Part shown: positions 7,700 through 13,382 of the stretch, piece by piece
Layout: the number at the start of each line of letters is the position of its first letter
Numbering within the stretch: the first letter of the stretch is position 1
Source: UBA1151 sp963579925
Lineage (GTDB): Bacteria; Chloroflexota; Dehalococcoidia; Lucifugimonadales; Lucifugimonadaceae
NCBI GenBank assembly: GCA_963579925.1
Contig: CAUZJA010000059.1
Span: 1-13,382, forward strand
Length of the DNA stretch: 13,382 nt
Direction: 5' to 3'
Notes under the pieces: generated by a model
What the model was told of the DNA's origin: nothing
Seen by the model: only the letters and a program-made list of their open reading frames with translations
Databases searched by the model: none
Made by a program: the position numbers and the translations under genes

Positions 7700-7824
7700 G
7701 AAAAGCGAGCCACCAGATGGCGGCATTCATCAACATCGCGTGAGATGTCCTCACGCTGGGTTGGCGCGGCATCTTCAAGACGGGCTGCACGCTGGGCAGG
7801 TACATCCGCTAGTGGAACCTGAAT

Positions 7825-7850
7825 GTAGTGGCAACCCTTGAGGTTGCACG
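7825..7850 (+). repeat. REP-like element a
   Basis: GTAG, a 2-nt spacer (TG), then a perfect 6-bp hairpin GCAACC-CTTGA-GGTTGC followed by ACG. It matches element c (7933-7958) at 23 of 26 positions. Confidence 0.75.
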
Positions 7851-7880
7851 GTATAGCTACCAACACCGACCCAACAGCCG

Positions 7881-7904
7881 GGTGCCCACAAGGGGCACCG
7901 CTAC
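7881..7904 (-). repeat. REP-like element b (inverted)
   Basis: Read on the minus strand: GTAG, C, then a perfect 7-bp hairpin GGTGCCC-CTTGT-GGGCACC. The stem sequence differs from elements a and c, but the head and the five-base loop of CTTGA/CTTGT/CTCGT type are alike. It lies in opposite orientation between a and c. Confidence 0.65.
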
Positions 7905-7932
7905 GAGAGATCGCAGACGTCGCCGCTCTAGC

Positions 7933-7958
7933 GTAGTAGCAACCCTCGTGGTTGCACG
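7933..7958 (+). repeat. REP-like element c
   Basis: GTAG, TA, then a perfect 6-bp hairpin GCAACC-CTCGT-GGTTGC followed by ACG. It is a near-copy of element a, 108 bp away. Confidence 0.75.
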
Positions 7959-7991
7959 CATTCGAGATGAGTGGCCATGCTGGCCAACCCG

Positions 7992-9338
7992 TTACCAGTC
8001 GGGATTCCCAACATCCGCGCCTTCAGCATCAGGTGGCTCAAGGATTCCGTCGGCCACAATGATCGCGTCCTGAATCGCAGTCACGCTGACATCTCTTGGT
8101 GCTTGATCAGAAGTAATCGCTAGCCCCGCCGCAATTCCTGCAGCCTGGCCCATTCCCATCGCCGTCGCCGTAACGCGACTGGACGATAACGCTTCAGAGG
8201 TGGCCGAATGACAACGACCGGCCACCAGCAGGTTGTCGAACGAAACAGGCAGCAGCGTGCCGTACGGGATATCGTATGGCGGAATCCAGGGGATATCGTG
8301 GTACCCGGGCTTATCAGGCGGGTGCTGATCCATGCGCCATGCGCCAATCAGGACCACATCGTCTTTCCGCTTGCCTTCGGCCACGTCTGAATCGTTGAGG
8401 ATGTAATCGCCAGTGATCCTGCGACTCTCTCGTGCCCCGGCCGCAGGGCCGCTCGTAAAGAAGTAGGCGTCTTCAAACTCCGGAAGTTCGCGCTTCCACG
8501 CCTCGAACATGGTCCATGCATCGTGGCGGCCATTGATCTCAGCTCGCGTCCAATCCTCGGGCGATGTGTTGTCGCCGGGAGTCCGAGTAGCGTTGAAGTA
8601 GATATCACGTCCTGAGAACGTGGCCGGATACGGACCTGCGTACAGGCCAAGATTCCCCGCCTCGAATTCACGTGTCAGAACTTCTGCGGTGCGTTTGCCC
8701 AGATCGAGGTGAGGCTCCAGATATGCGATGCGGAAGTGCAAGCTCATAGGTTGCAGCGACTCAGCCTTCTCGAAGTCCGCGCCAGCCCACGCAGATGCAT
8801 CGCCGTCACCCGTAGTGTCGATCAGCACTTTCGGATTGATCGCGATCAGGCCAGACTTGTTGGAGGCGATTACCGACTCCACGTGACCATCATTCGAGAG
8901 CACGTCCGCCACCTGCGTGTGGAACAGGACCTGAACACCCGCATCTGCAAGTATCTCATCCGCAGCGCGCTTGAAGCGTTCGGGGTCGCAGCGAGGGATC
9001 ACACGCTCGGGGTGCATTGCCACAAAGTTGAAGTCGCCATTTACGTTGTACGAGTGATCACGACCGCTACCAGCCTCAATCACCCCCAAACGCTCCAGCA
9101 TCTCGAAAACGATGCCGCCAACCACAGGAGCCCCAGTACGCTCGTCCACAAATCCATCAAACGCAGACCCAATATTTGCGGCGAAGAATCCACCCGCAAA
9201 TCCGTTGCGCTCGATCACCATCGTCTCCGCACCACCACGAGCAGCAGACACAGCGGCGCCAATCCCAGCGAGGCCCGCACCACAGACGAGAACATCAGGC
9301 TCTGCAATGACGGGTAGCTGCTTGGAATATGTGATCAT
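7992..9338 (-). CDS. FAD-dependent oxidoreductase (FAD_oxidored, PF12831 type)
   Basis: A 448-residue flavoprotein. The N-terminal Rossmann fold binds the FAD ADP moiety: VLVCGAGLAGIGAAVSAARGG (17-36 and following) with Glu43 in VIERNGFAGG at the end of the second strand. IDTTGDGDASAWAGA is the second FAD contact, as in GidA/succinate-dehydrogenase-like folds. Near the C-terminus LLVAGRCHSATSEALSSSR (370-388) and MGMGQAAGIAAG are typical of the FAD_oxidored family. No CXXC cluster motif, signal peptide or membrane segment is seen, so it is probably a soluble cytoplasmic oxidoreductase. The reaction is unknown; enzymes of this family are scattered through catabolic clusters with mostly undefined substrates. 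The ATG at 9338 begins 23 residues before the first Gly-rich turn, which is normal. It is divergent from the methyltransferase, only 36 bp away, and converges on pdxA2. Confidence 0.88.
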   Translation of the reverse strand: MITYSKQLPVIAEPDVLVCGAGLAGIGAAVSAARGGAETMVIERNGFAGGFFAANIGSAFDGFVDERTGAPVVGGIVFEMLERLGVIEAGSGRDHSYNVNGDFNFVAMHPERVIPRCDPERFKRAADEILADAGVQVLFHTQVADVLSNDGHVESVIASNKSGLIAINPKVLIDTTGDGDASAWAGADFEKAESLQPMSLHFRIAYLEPHLDLGKRTAEVLTREFEAGNLGLYAGPYPATFSGRDIYFNATRTPGDNTSPEDWTRAEINGRHDAWTMFEAWKRELPEFEDAYFFTSGPAAGARESRRITGDYILNDSDVAEGKRKDDVVLIGAWRMDQHPPDKPGYHDIPWIPPYDIPYGTLLPVSFDNLLVAGRCHSATSEALSSSRVTATAMGMGQAAGIAAGLAITSDQAPRDVSVTAIQDAIIVADGILEPPDAEGADVGNPDW

Positions 9339-9374
9339 TTAGTGGACTCCGTAGACCAGAGATAAGAGGCGAAT
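9339..9374. promoter_or_regulatory. Short divergent gap between oxidoreductase and methyltransferase
   Basis: Only 36 bp separate the two divergent starts, so their promoters must overlap each other or extend into the coding regions. AAGAGG at 9364-9369 is a plausible ribosome binding site for the methyltransferase GTG at 9375 (5-nt spacing). Confidence 0.5.
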
Positions 9375-10133
9375 GTGATTTCGATGCCGGCCAAAGAAGA
9401 TTTTCTCGCACTTTGTAGCGACGTACAGCCTAGATCAGGTTGGGACTTTTCGCGCCAGAGAACGTCGAGGGCACCAATCCCGTTTGATTACATGGAGATC
9501 GTCAGGTCGCACCTCTTCAATGACGCCGCAGTACTCGATGTGGGAACTGGAGGCGGAGAAAAGTTTTTGAGCCTTGCTGGCGAGTTCGGGCAGGGGACCG
9601 GTATCGACGTTGCGCCTGAGATGATTCGGGTTGCAGAGGAGAATCGCGTTGCCGCCGATATCTTGAACGTTGAATTCCGGTTGATCAAACATTCGCTAAA
9701 TGGCATTGCATCAGAATCGTTCGATCTCGTGATCTGCCGACATGCGCCGATTCCGTTTGCTGAAGCCGGGCGGATGCTCAAATCAGGCGGAAAACTTATC
9801 TCGCAGCAAGTTGGGCATCGGAACTTGATTGCTCTACAGGAGGCATTTGACGAAGATCCTCATGATCTGGATCTGGGGCCAACGCCTGATGAGACGCAGG
9901 CGTCTCTGCTGAGTGCAGGGTTCGGGATCACTGAGTACGAGGAATATGACATCGAGTCCACGTTCCTTGATCTGGAGTCACTGATCTTTCAGCTTGGCGC
10001 TGTGGCACCACCAGCCCACTTTGACCCCGAGACTCATTACGAGAATGTTGCATCGATTGTGGAAAGAACACGCAGTTCAAATGGACTCGTGATGAATGAG
10101 CACCGCCATCTCTACGTGGCACACCAACGGTAG
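9375..10133 (+). CDS. Class I SAM-dependent methyltransferase
   Basis: A 252-residue soluble methyltransferase with a Rossmann-like fold. Motif I is AVLDVGTGGGEKFL (52-65), which binds SAM; GIDVAPEMIRVAEEN (76-90) is the second strand with the acidic residue that contacts the ribose; FDLVICRHAPIPF (116-128) is motif IV; and MLKSGGKLISQQVG (134-147) is motif VI. The GTG at 9375 is preferred because AAGAGG lies 5 nt upstream; an in-frame ATG at 9384 would remove three residues. The acceptor substrate is unknown: nothing in the C-terminal half (about 150-252) identifies a target. The stop codon lies within the GTAG head of a REP-like element, so the very end of the protein may have been reset by its insertion. 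A link with the divergent oxidoreductase is suggested only by position. Confidence 0.88.
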   Translation: MISMPAKEDFLALCSDVQPRSGWDFSRQRTSRAPIPFDYMEIVRSHLFNDAAVLDVGTGGGEKFLSLAGEFGQGTGIDVAPEMIRVAEENRVAADILNVEFRLIKHSLNGIASESFDLVICRHAPIPFAEAGRMLKSGGKLISQQVGHRNLIALQEAFDEDPHDLDLGPTPDETQASLLSAGFGITEYEEYDIESTFLDLESLIFQLGAVAPPAHFDPETHYENVASIVERTRSSNGLVMNEHRHLYVAHQR

Positions 10134-10152
10134 CGGCGGGTCTAAGACCCGC
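10130..10152 (+). repeat. REP-like element d
   Basis: GTAG, CG, then a 7-bp hairpin GCGGGTC-TAA-GACCCGC. The TAG of the head is the stop codon of the methyltransferase gene. Confidence 0.75.
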
Positions 10153-10202
10153 TCCTGGACCGCTAGCGCTACGAAGTTGGTCGCGATAGACGGCAGGAAG
10201 AA

Positions 10203-10224
10203 GCGGGTTTAGACCCGCCGCTCC
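10203..10224 (-). repeat. REP-like element e (inverted)
   Basis: Read on the minus strand: GGAG, CG, then GCGGGT with partner ACCCGC (6 bp, plus a possible G-T wobble). On the plus strand it is preceded by GGAAGAA (10196-10202), as is element f. GGAG is the known alternative to GTAG in REP elements. Confidence 0.72.
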
Positions 10225-10264
10225 CGAAGGCGAACGCGTCAGATTTTGTACTGCGTCGGAAGAA

Positions 10265-10287
10265 GCGGGTCACAGACCCGCCGCTAC
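10265..10287 (-). repeat. REP-like element f (inverted)
   Basis: Read on the minus strand: GTAG, CG, then a 7-bp hairpin GCGGGTC-TGT-GACCCGC. With the leading GGAAGAA (10258-10264) it is a direct repeat of element e 62 bp away, and both are inverted relative to element d. Confidence 0.75.
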
Positions 10288-10302
10288 TGTGAGTGGCGTC
10301 TG

Positions 10303-10953
10303 CTAACCCTTGATCTTGTCGTACATGCTTGGGATGAGCGGGAATATCCAGCCTCGATTGACGATGATCTCTCGTGCCAGTTCTGGTGGGATGGCGACGA
10401 TCATTTCCGGCTCCAGTGAGAAGCGGCCTGTGAAGCCACCAATCGCACTACGAGTGTGGACTCCGGCGTAACCGCCAGCGTCGGCACCATCAGAGGCGTA
10501 GTGGCCAGTACCGCCACCAAACACGTCCATCCAGCGGTTGGAGTAGCCGTTCACTACGGCTGGGCCAGAGTTGAACTTCACGTCCGTGGAAACGACCATA
10601 CCGAGTGCCTTGACGGTGTAGATGACATCGTTGAGGTCGCCGCCCTCACCGCCGCATGAGATGGCGTGGTGCAGAGTGCGGACGTGGTGCTCGGCGCACA
10701 TTCGTCCTGCGTTCTGGCCATGGGACACCGTGTCAGGATCATCGTTCATCTGCATCTCGCCCATGCCGACGCCTGAGAGGTAGACGATACCGCTCTCGTG
10801 GAAAACCACGCTTGCGATGTTGCGGCCCTGGAGTGAAACAACAATCTCATCTTCAGAACCCAGGTCGATGCCCAGCTCTGAGACTCGGTCGTAAACGTTG
10901 TAGTTGCGGCGTAGCTCGGCCGGGACGATGGCACCATCGTAAAACTTGCTCAA
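10303..10953 (-). CDS. RidA/YjgF/UK114-like protein, extended
   Basis: A 216-residue protein whose core matches the RidA fold: ESGIVYLSGVG (53-63) for the first strands, a central helix ending in GDLNDVIYTVKALG (105-118), and TRSAIGGF (167-174), where Arg168 aligns with the conserved Arg of RidA that binds the substrate carboxylate. RidA enzymes are trimers of about 130 residues that hydrolyse reactive enamines/imines or related compounds. This protein is longer, with about 50 extra residues in front and a Gly/Ala-rich insert at about 145-165, and the usual VEIEAIA end reads MIVAIPPE. It may therefore belong to a sub-family with another substrate. The start is TTG at 10951-10953, with AGAGAG about 5 nt upstream and no better in-frame start near. 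It stands alone on its strand, with a terminator between it and the upstream gene. Family placement is fairly firm; function is not. Confidence 0.75.
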   Translation of the reverse strand: MSKFYDGAIVPAELRRNYNVYDRVSELGIDLGSEDEIVVSLQGRNIASVVFHESGIVYLSGVGMGEMQMNDDPDTVSHGQNAGRMCAEHHVRTLHHAISCGGEGGDLNDVIYTVKALGMVVSTDVKFNSGPAVVNGYSNRWMDVFGGGTGHYASDGADAGGYAGVHTRSAIGGFTGRFSLEPEMIVAIPPELAREIIVNRGWIFPLIPSMYDKIKG

Positions 10954-11116
10954 TGTTTTCTCTCTAATTTTGATTGCGACTGGCGACTGATGTTGCCGAC
11001 CCAGTGATGTTGCGGAATTGCTCGGTTCGCATAGTACCCAGAGTCTGCACTCGAATCCAGCGCGCCAGAGTGTCGCAACGGCCTAAAAACCAAATGGGAT
11101 TCTACTTCTCGATGAC

Positions 11117-11164
11117 AAAAAGGAGGCCCCTCCGTCCCAGGTGGGGCGGCGGGGCCTCCTTTTT
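11117..11164 (-). terminator. Strong intrinsic terminator, symmetrical
   Basis: A perfect 14-bp inverted repeat (AAAAAGGAGGCCCC at 11117-11130 and GGGGCCTCCTTTTT at 11151-11164) encloses a 20-nt GC-rich loop. On the minus strand the stem ends in a T run just after the stop of the two-segment membrane protein, so it ends that transcript and insulates the RidA-like gene. The A/T symmetry would let it work in both directions, though no plus-strand gene ends here. Confidence 0.93.
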
Positions 11165-11171
11165 GTGTTAG

Positions 11172-11924
11172 CTAGTCACCGCCGACTGGGGCCAGGCCAC
11201 CAATCGGGATGGCTGTTGTGCGCTCAGCTTGCACTTTGATCGCTGCTACCGCTTCAGCCTTGCGAGTCACTTGCACGCCACCAAGAGGTACGAAGACTCC
11301 TGCGATTGCAAACATGACTCCCAGTCCGATGAAGATACTCCACGACATGAAGTGCGCCATACCAGCCTGATAGTCAGAGTTCACTCCACCAATCAAGCTG
11401 CTCAGCAGACTAAATGCCAGAGGGCTCCACGTTTGCGTCCGGACAGGTCCTTCAAGAAGGTTAATGCGATCGAGATCTGAGAAGTGCCGACCATCAACAT
11501 CAACTTCGTAGATTCCCGCTTCGTACATCACTCCCTGATACTCAACATTTTCATCAAGAATTACGGTCTGCGTACCGTGCAGGGTGTGGTCGCTGATGAT
11601 TCCGTACTGAACCATCAACTCATCAGGCGTGTTTACAAGGGTGTCGTTCGGGTCAAGGTTGTCCCGGTTCAACTCAAAATTCCAGTCTTCTTCGATGAGG
11701 GCCAGAATTGAGTCTCCAGCTTCTTTGGTGCCTCGGTCTGTGAAGTTACCGTCATCGTCGTAGCTCATATATCGGCCCTGGACTGCGTAAACCGCATCCA
11801 GTGATGCAAGTCCGGCTTCAGCCTTGGTATAAAGGAACACTCCAAGTGTGATTCCTATGAGGCCCCCAAATACGAGGACCAGGCCCGCAACTGAGATCAG
11901 GTTTAGCTTCTTTACCAGTGTCAT
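11172..11924 (-). CDS. Hypothetical protein with two transmembrane segments
   Basis: A 250-residue protein not assigned to a named family. A short basic N-terminus (KK at 5-6) precedes a hydrophobic segment at about 10-32, followed by a polar, acidic domain of about 160 residues, then a second segment at about 193-215 and a positively charged tail (TRK at 220-222). This predicts a large loop outside the membrane and both ends in the cytoplasm. Within the loop, VQYGIISDHTLHGTQTVIL and a YQGVMYEAGIYEVDVDGRHF stretch suggest beta structure, and WSPLAFSLLSSLIGGV (166-181) is amphipathic or membrane-associated. The ATG at 11924 has AGGAAGGGGG (11931-11940) as ribosome binding site, one of the best in the window. 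It is a single-gene unit closed by a strong terminator. The topology resembles short actinobacterial envelope proteins, but no function can be given. Confidence 0.85.
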   Translation of the reverse strand: MTLVKKLNLISVAGLVLVFGGLIGITLGVFLYTKAEAGLASLDAVYAVQGRYMSYDDDGNFTDRGTKEAGDSILALIEEDWNFELNRDNLDPNDTLVNTPDELMVQYGIISDHTLHGTQTVILDENVEYQGVMYEAGIYEVDVDGRHFSDLDRINLLEGPVRTQTWSPLAFSLLSSLIGGVNSDYQAGMAHFMSWSIFIGLGVMFAIAGVFVPLGGVQVTRKAEAVAAIKVQAERTTAIPIGGLAPVGGD

Positions 11925-11930
11925 CGAATT

Positions 11931-11940
11931 CCCCCTTCCT
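11931..11940 (-). promoter_or_regulatory. Ribosome binding site of the two-segment membrane protein
   Basis: The minus strand reads AGGAAGGGGG, ending 6 nt before the ATG at 11924. It supports this start and good translation. Confidence 0.8.
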
Positions 11941-12187
11941 CAGCGTTTGGAGCGTGTTTTGAGACTCTGCCTCCGCATGAGGACTTTCTTTTTTCAGTTC
12001 CCTTGAGTTGGCTTGTTTAGCTGCTCACTCTTTAGGTCACTGAACTTTGTTTCTTATGCATTTATCCTGACCAAAGATTACTCGCGCGACATGAGAGAAT
12101 CGCGTTGCGAATCATCACGGATATGAGAGTTACATGATTTATTTCATATATTGTATTGGGCCATGCGAAGTAACCTACTAACCATAG

Positions 12188-12217
12188 TTATGTGTAAGTG
12201 ATATTTTTCACACATAA
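12188..12217. promoter_or_regulatory. Inverted repeat, candidate operator
   Basis: TTATGTGT and ACACATAA form a perfect 8-bp inverted repeat with a 14-nt AT-rich spacer, ending 13 nt before the lipoprotein ATG. The spacing and position fit a dimeric regulator site or a leader hairpin. No cognate regulator is in the window. Confidence 0.4.
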
Positions 12218-12230
12218 AATTTTGTATGAC

Positions 12231-12611
12231 ATGGTGCTCTGCAAACGCGGGGGTTGGCCCACGGCCATCGCTACGTTGCTCTTTGTGCTAGCTATCGCCT
12301 GCAGTTCAACTCCATCTGATCCTAAGTTGACCACTCGTCTGGCCGAGGGGATCCGTGGAACATTGATCGAGACCGATGGGTGTCTCCGCCTCGCAAGCGG
12401 GGGAGAGTCGAGGGCGATCGTTTGGCAAAAAGACGTCTTCGACATCGCTCGCGTCGATGATCGAGTAGAGATCGTAGATCTACAACTCGGGAGTCCTGAT
12501 GCCCCGGTGATTTGGAAAGTCGGGGAACAGATTCGCACGAGTGGAGCTTCTAATTTTGGGCCACTAGAATTCCACGCAGGAGATGAATTCGTGCGGGGCC
12601 TTACGTCTTGA
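12231..12611 (+). CDS. Small putative lipoprotein
   Basis: A 126-residue protein with a classical type II signal peptide: a basic start (KR at 5-6), a hydrophobic core TAIATLLFVLA and the lipobox LAIAC, with Cys24 as the lipidated residue. The mature part has IRGTLIETDGCLRL (41-54), then IVWQKDVF and VIWKVGEQIRTSG, a pattern seen in small beta-rich domains of secreted or lipid-anchored bacterial proteins; the function of that domain is not established. The ATG at 12231 is chosen because it gives a normal signal peptide; the frame can also open at a GTG at 12198, which would add 11 residues and bury the basic region. Neither start has a clear ribosome binding site. It converges on the isomerase-like gene with a 20-bp gap and no visible terminator. 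Confidence 0.75.
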   Translation: MVLCKRGGWPTAIATLLFVLAIACSSTPSDPKLTTRLAEGIRGTLIETDGCLRLASGGESRAIVWQKDVFDIARVDDRVEIVDLQLGSPDAPVIWKVGEQIRTSGASNFGPLEFHAGDEFVRGLTS

Positions 12612-12631
12612 TCATTGGGGCAGAGCGAGAC

Positions 12632-13382
12632 TCAGAACCCGTACTCACTCCGTAGTCCGCTCAGGAACTTCTGGGCGTTGCGCATGGCGTCCATGGAGGG
12701 GAGACCGTCACGGCCTTCGTAGACGACTGATATTGGGCCGTTGAATCCGCCGTCTTTGAGGATGGTAAATATCTTTCGGTAGTCGACCCACTCTTCCTCA
12801 CCGCTGGTGATCTTGTAGATCTTTGTGCGGACCATCTCGGCGCGGTGAAGTGATTGACCGATGTACTGGTAGATATCGTGCGACTCACGACCGGGGTCAT
12901 CATCACGGCCCGACGCGCCTAGTCCGCCGCGGAACTGCCCCGTATCCAGAATGTGCGTGAAATGTGGTGAATCCACATCGTCCAACATGCGGAGTATCTG
13001 TCCGCCGGTGGCCGGGAACATACCGTGGTTGTGATTGTGCAATCCAACCTTCACGCCAACGGAACCGGCGTGCTCTGCCGCGATCTTGAATCGATCTCGA
13101 GTGCGAGGCCACGCGTCCTCATCGGACTCTCCATCATCAGGCGCACATCCGATTAGCCGGATGAACGGGATGTTCATGTGGCTACACACGTCTGTCCAGC
13201 GACGTATTGCCGCCGCATGACCTTCGTCATCACCGTTCATGCCCTGGCCGAAGCCACCAATTACTCCGATGTAGCCAATTGGCATCCTAAGGTCGTCACA
13301 ATGCTTCCGCAGCCGGTCCAGATACTCGAGATCGGTAGACGCAAATTGGCGATCTTCAAGATCGACGCCGTCGTAGCCGAGA
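12632..13382 (-). CDS. Sugar phosphate isomerase/epimerase-like TIM barrel, 5' end cut by window edge
   Basis: At least 250 codons of a xylose-isomerase-like TIM barrel (AP endonuclease 2 superfamily, IolE/IolI-like). An ATG lies at 13285, but the frame stays open to the right edge and reads GYDGVDLEDRQFAS and EYLDRLRKHCDDLRMPIGY upstream of it, which is the usual first strand and helix, so the true start lies outside the window. Metal-site elements are visible: HNHNHG (about 13023-13040), HILDTGQF (about 12935-12960) and a late Glu in VVYEGRDG (about 12704-12727). Such enzymes isomerise, epimerise or dehydrate sugars and inositol derivatives using a divalent metal. The substrate is unknown. 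It converges on the lipoprotein gene with a 20-bp gap. Confidence 0.9.
   Translation of the reverse strand, partial: LGYDGVDLEDRQFASTDLEYLDRLRKHCDDLRMPIGYIGVIGGFGQGMNGDDEGHAAAIRRWTDVCSHMNIPFIRLIGCAPDDGESDEDAWPRTRDRFKIAAEHAGSVGVKVGLHNHNHGMFPATGGQILRMLDDVDSPHFTHILDTGQFRGGLGASGRDDDPGRESHDIYQYIGQSLHRAEMVRTKIYKITSGEEEWVDYRKIFTILKDGGFNGPISVVYEGRDGLPSMDAMRNAQKFLSGLRSEYGF

Larger units (their letters stand above)
7700..7991. other. Convergent intergenic region with three REP-like hairpins
   Basis: A 292-bp gap between the converging pdxA2 and FAD-oxidoreductase genes. The first about 125 bp hold nothing recognisable apart from short ORFs without family features. The rest holds three REP-like elements (7825-7850, 7881-7904, 7933-7958). 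No T-tailed terminator is present, so the hairpins may be the only 3'-end structures for both converging genes. Confidence 0.7.
11925..12230. other. AT-rich divergent intergenic region
   Basis: This 306-bp gap separates the minus-strand membrane protein from the plus-strand lipoprotein and must hold promoters for both. The half nearer the lipoprotein (about 12120-12230) is clearly more AT-rich than the rest of the window. The only clear structure is an 8-bp inverted repeat at 12188-12217. No gene or RNA could be recognised. Confidence 0.6.

Noticed and set aside
7666..7866. 66-codon minus-strand frame between pdxA2 and the REP-like elements
   Set aside because: It overlaps the pdxA2 3' end and includes element a; no ribosome binding site or family motif. 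A decayed gene remnant cannot be excluded but is not supported.
8709..9317. 202-codon open frame on the plus strand opposite the FAD oxidoreductase
   Set aside because: It covers the FAD-binding region of a clear flavoprotein in the opposite strand. The product is Arg/His-rich without family features or a start signal.
7825..10287. CRISPR array
   Set aside because: The repeats are palindromic, in mixed orientation, irregularly spaced and lie in two separate gaps; no cas gene is present.
11117..11164. Possible riboswitch or small RNA at the large hairpin
   Set aside because: A simple perfect stem with A/T tails placed right after a stop codon is best explained as an intrinsic terminator.

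Overview
The window reads as a stretch of bacterial chromosome from a free-living heterotroph: moderate GC, tightly packed genes on both strands, and many enzymes for small organic acids and sugar derivatives. The combination of an FAD_oxidored-type oxidoreductase, a long RidA-like protein, a xylose-isomerase-like TIM barrel, an OFA-type MFS carrier and short intergenic hairpin repeats resembles Chloroflexota of the SAR202/Dehalococcoidia type. That is an inference from gene style; there is no rRNA or marker gene here. No tRNA, rRNA, CRISPR array, insertion sequence or phage gene was seen.

Left arm (23-2516, all minus strand): an MFS carrier, then the alpha and beta subunits of a split thiamine-diphosphate (TPP) decarboxylase of the sulfopyruvate/phosphonopyruvate decarboxylase family, overlapping by ATGA. 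A 9-bp tandem repeat lies just upstream of the alpha-subunit TTG start and is in frame with it.

Central arm (2674-7699, plus strand, divergent from the MFS gene): an AcnA-type aconitase with all three cluster cysteines, a four-carbon acid sugar kinase (DUF1537) and a PdxA2-type dehydrogenase overlapping the kinase by 16 bp. The kinase/PdxA2 pair matches the known route in which a tetronate (D-threonate or D-erythronate) is 4-phosphorylated, then oxidised and decarboxylated to dihydroxyacetone phosphate. With the MFS carrier and TPP decarboxylase transcribed away from the same intergenic region, the block looks like a divergent catabolic cluster for hydroxy- or oxo-acids. The exact substrates cannot be read from the sequence.

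Right part (7992-13382): an FAD-dependent oxidoreductase (minus) divergent from a SAM-dependent methyltransferase (plus); a RidA-like protein (minus); a two-transmembrane-segment protein (minus) followed by a strong 14-bp-stem terminator; a small lipoprotein (plus); and a sugar phosphate isomerase/epimerase-like TIM barrel (minus) that runs off the right edge.

The most striking non-coding signal is a set of six short elements in two clusters (7825-7958 and 10130-10287). Each has a GTAG or GGAG tetranucleotide, a 1-2 nt spacer and a 6-7 bp hairpin. The hairpin sequence differs between elements but the pairing is kept, and copies occur in both orientations. This is the architecture of REP elements mobilised by RAYT (TnpA-REP) transposases. 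No such transposase is in the window.
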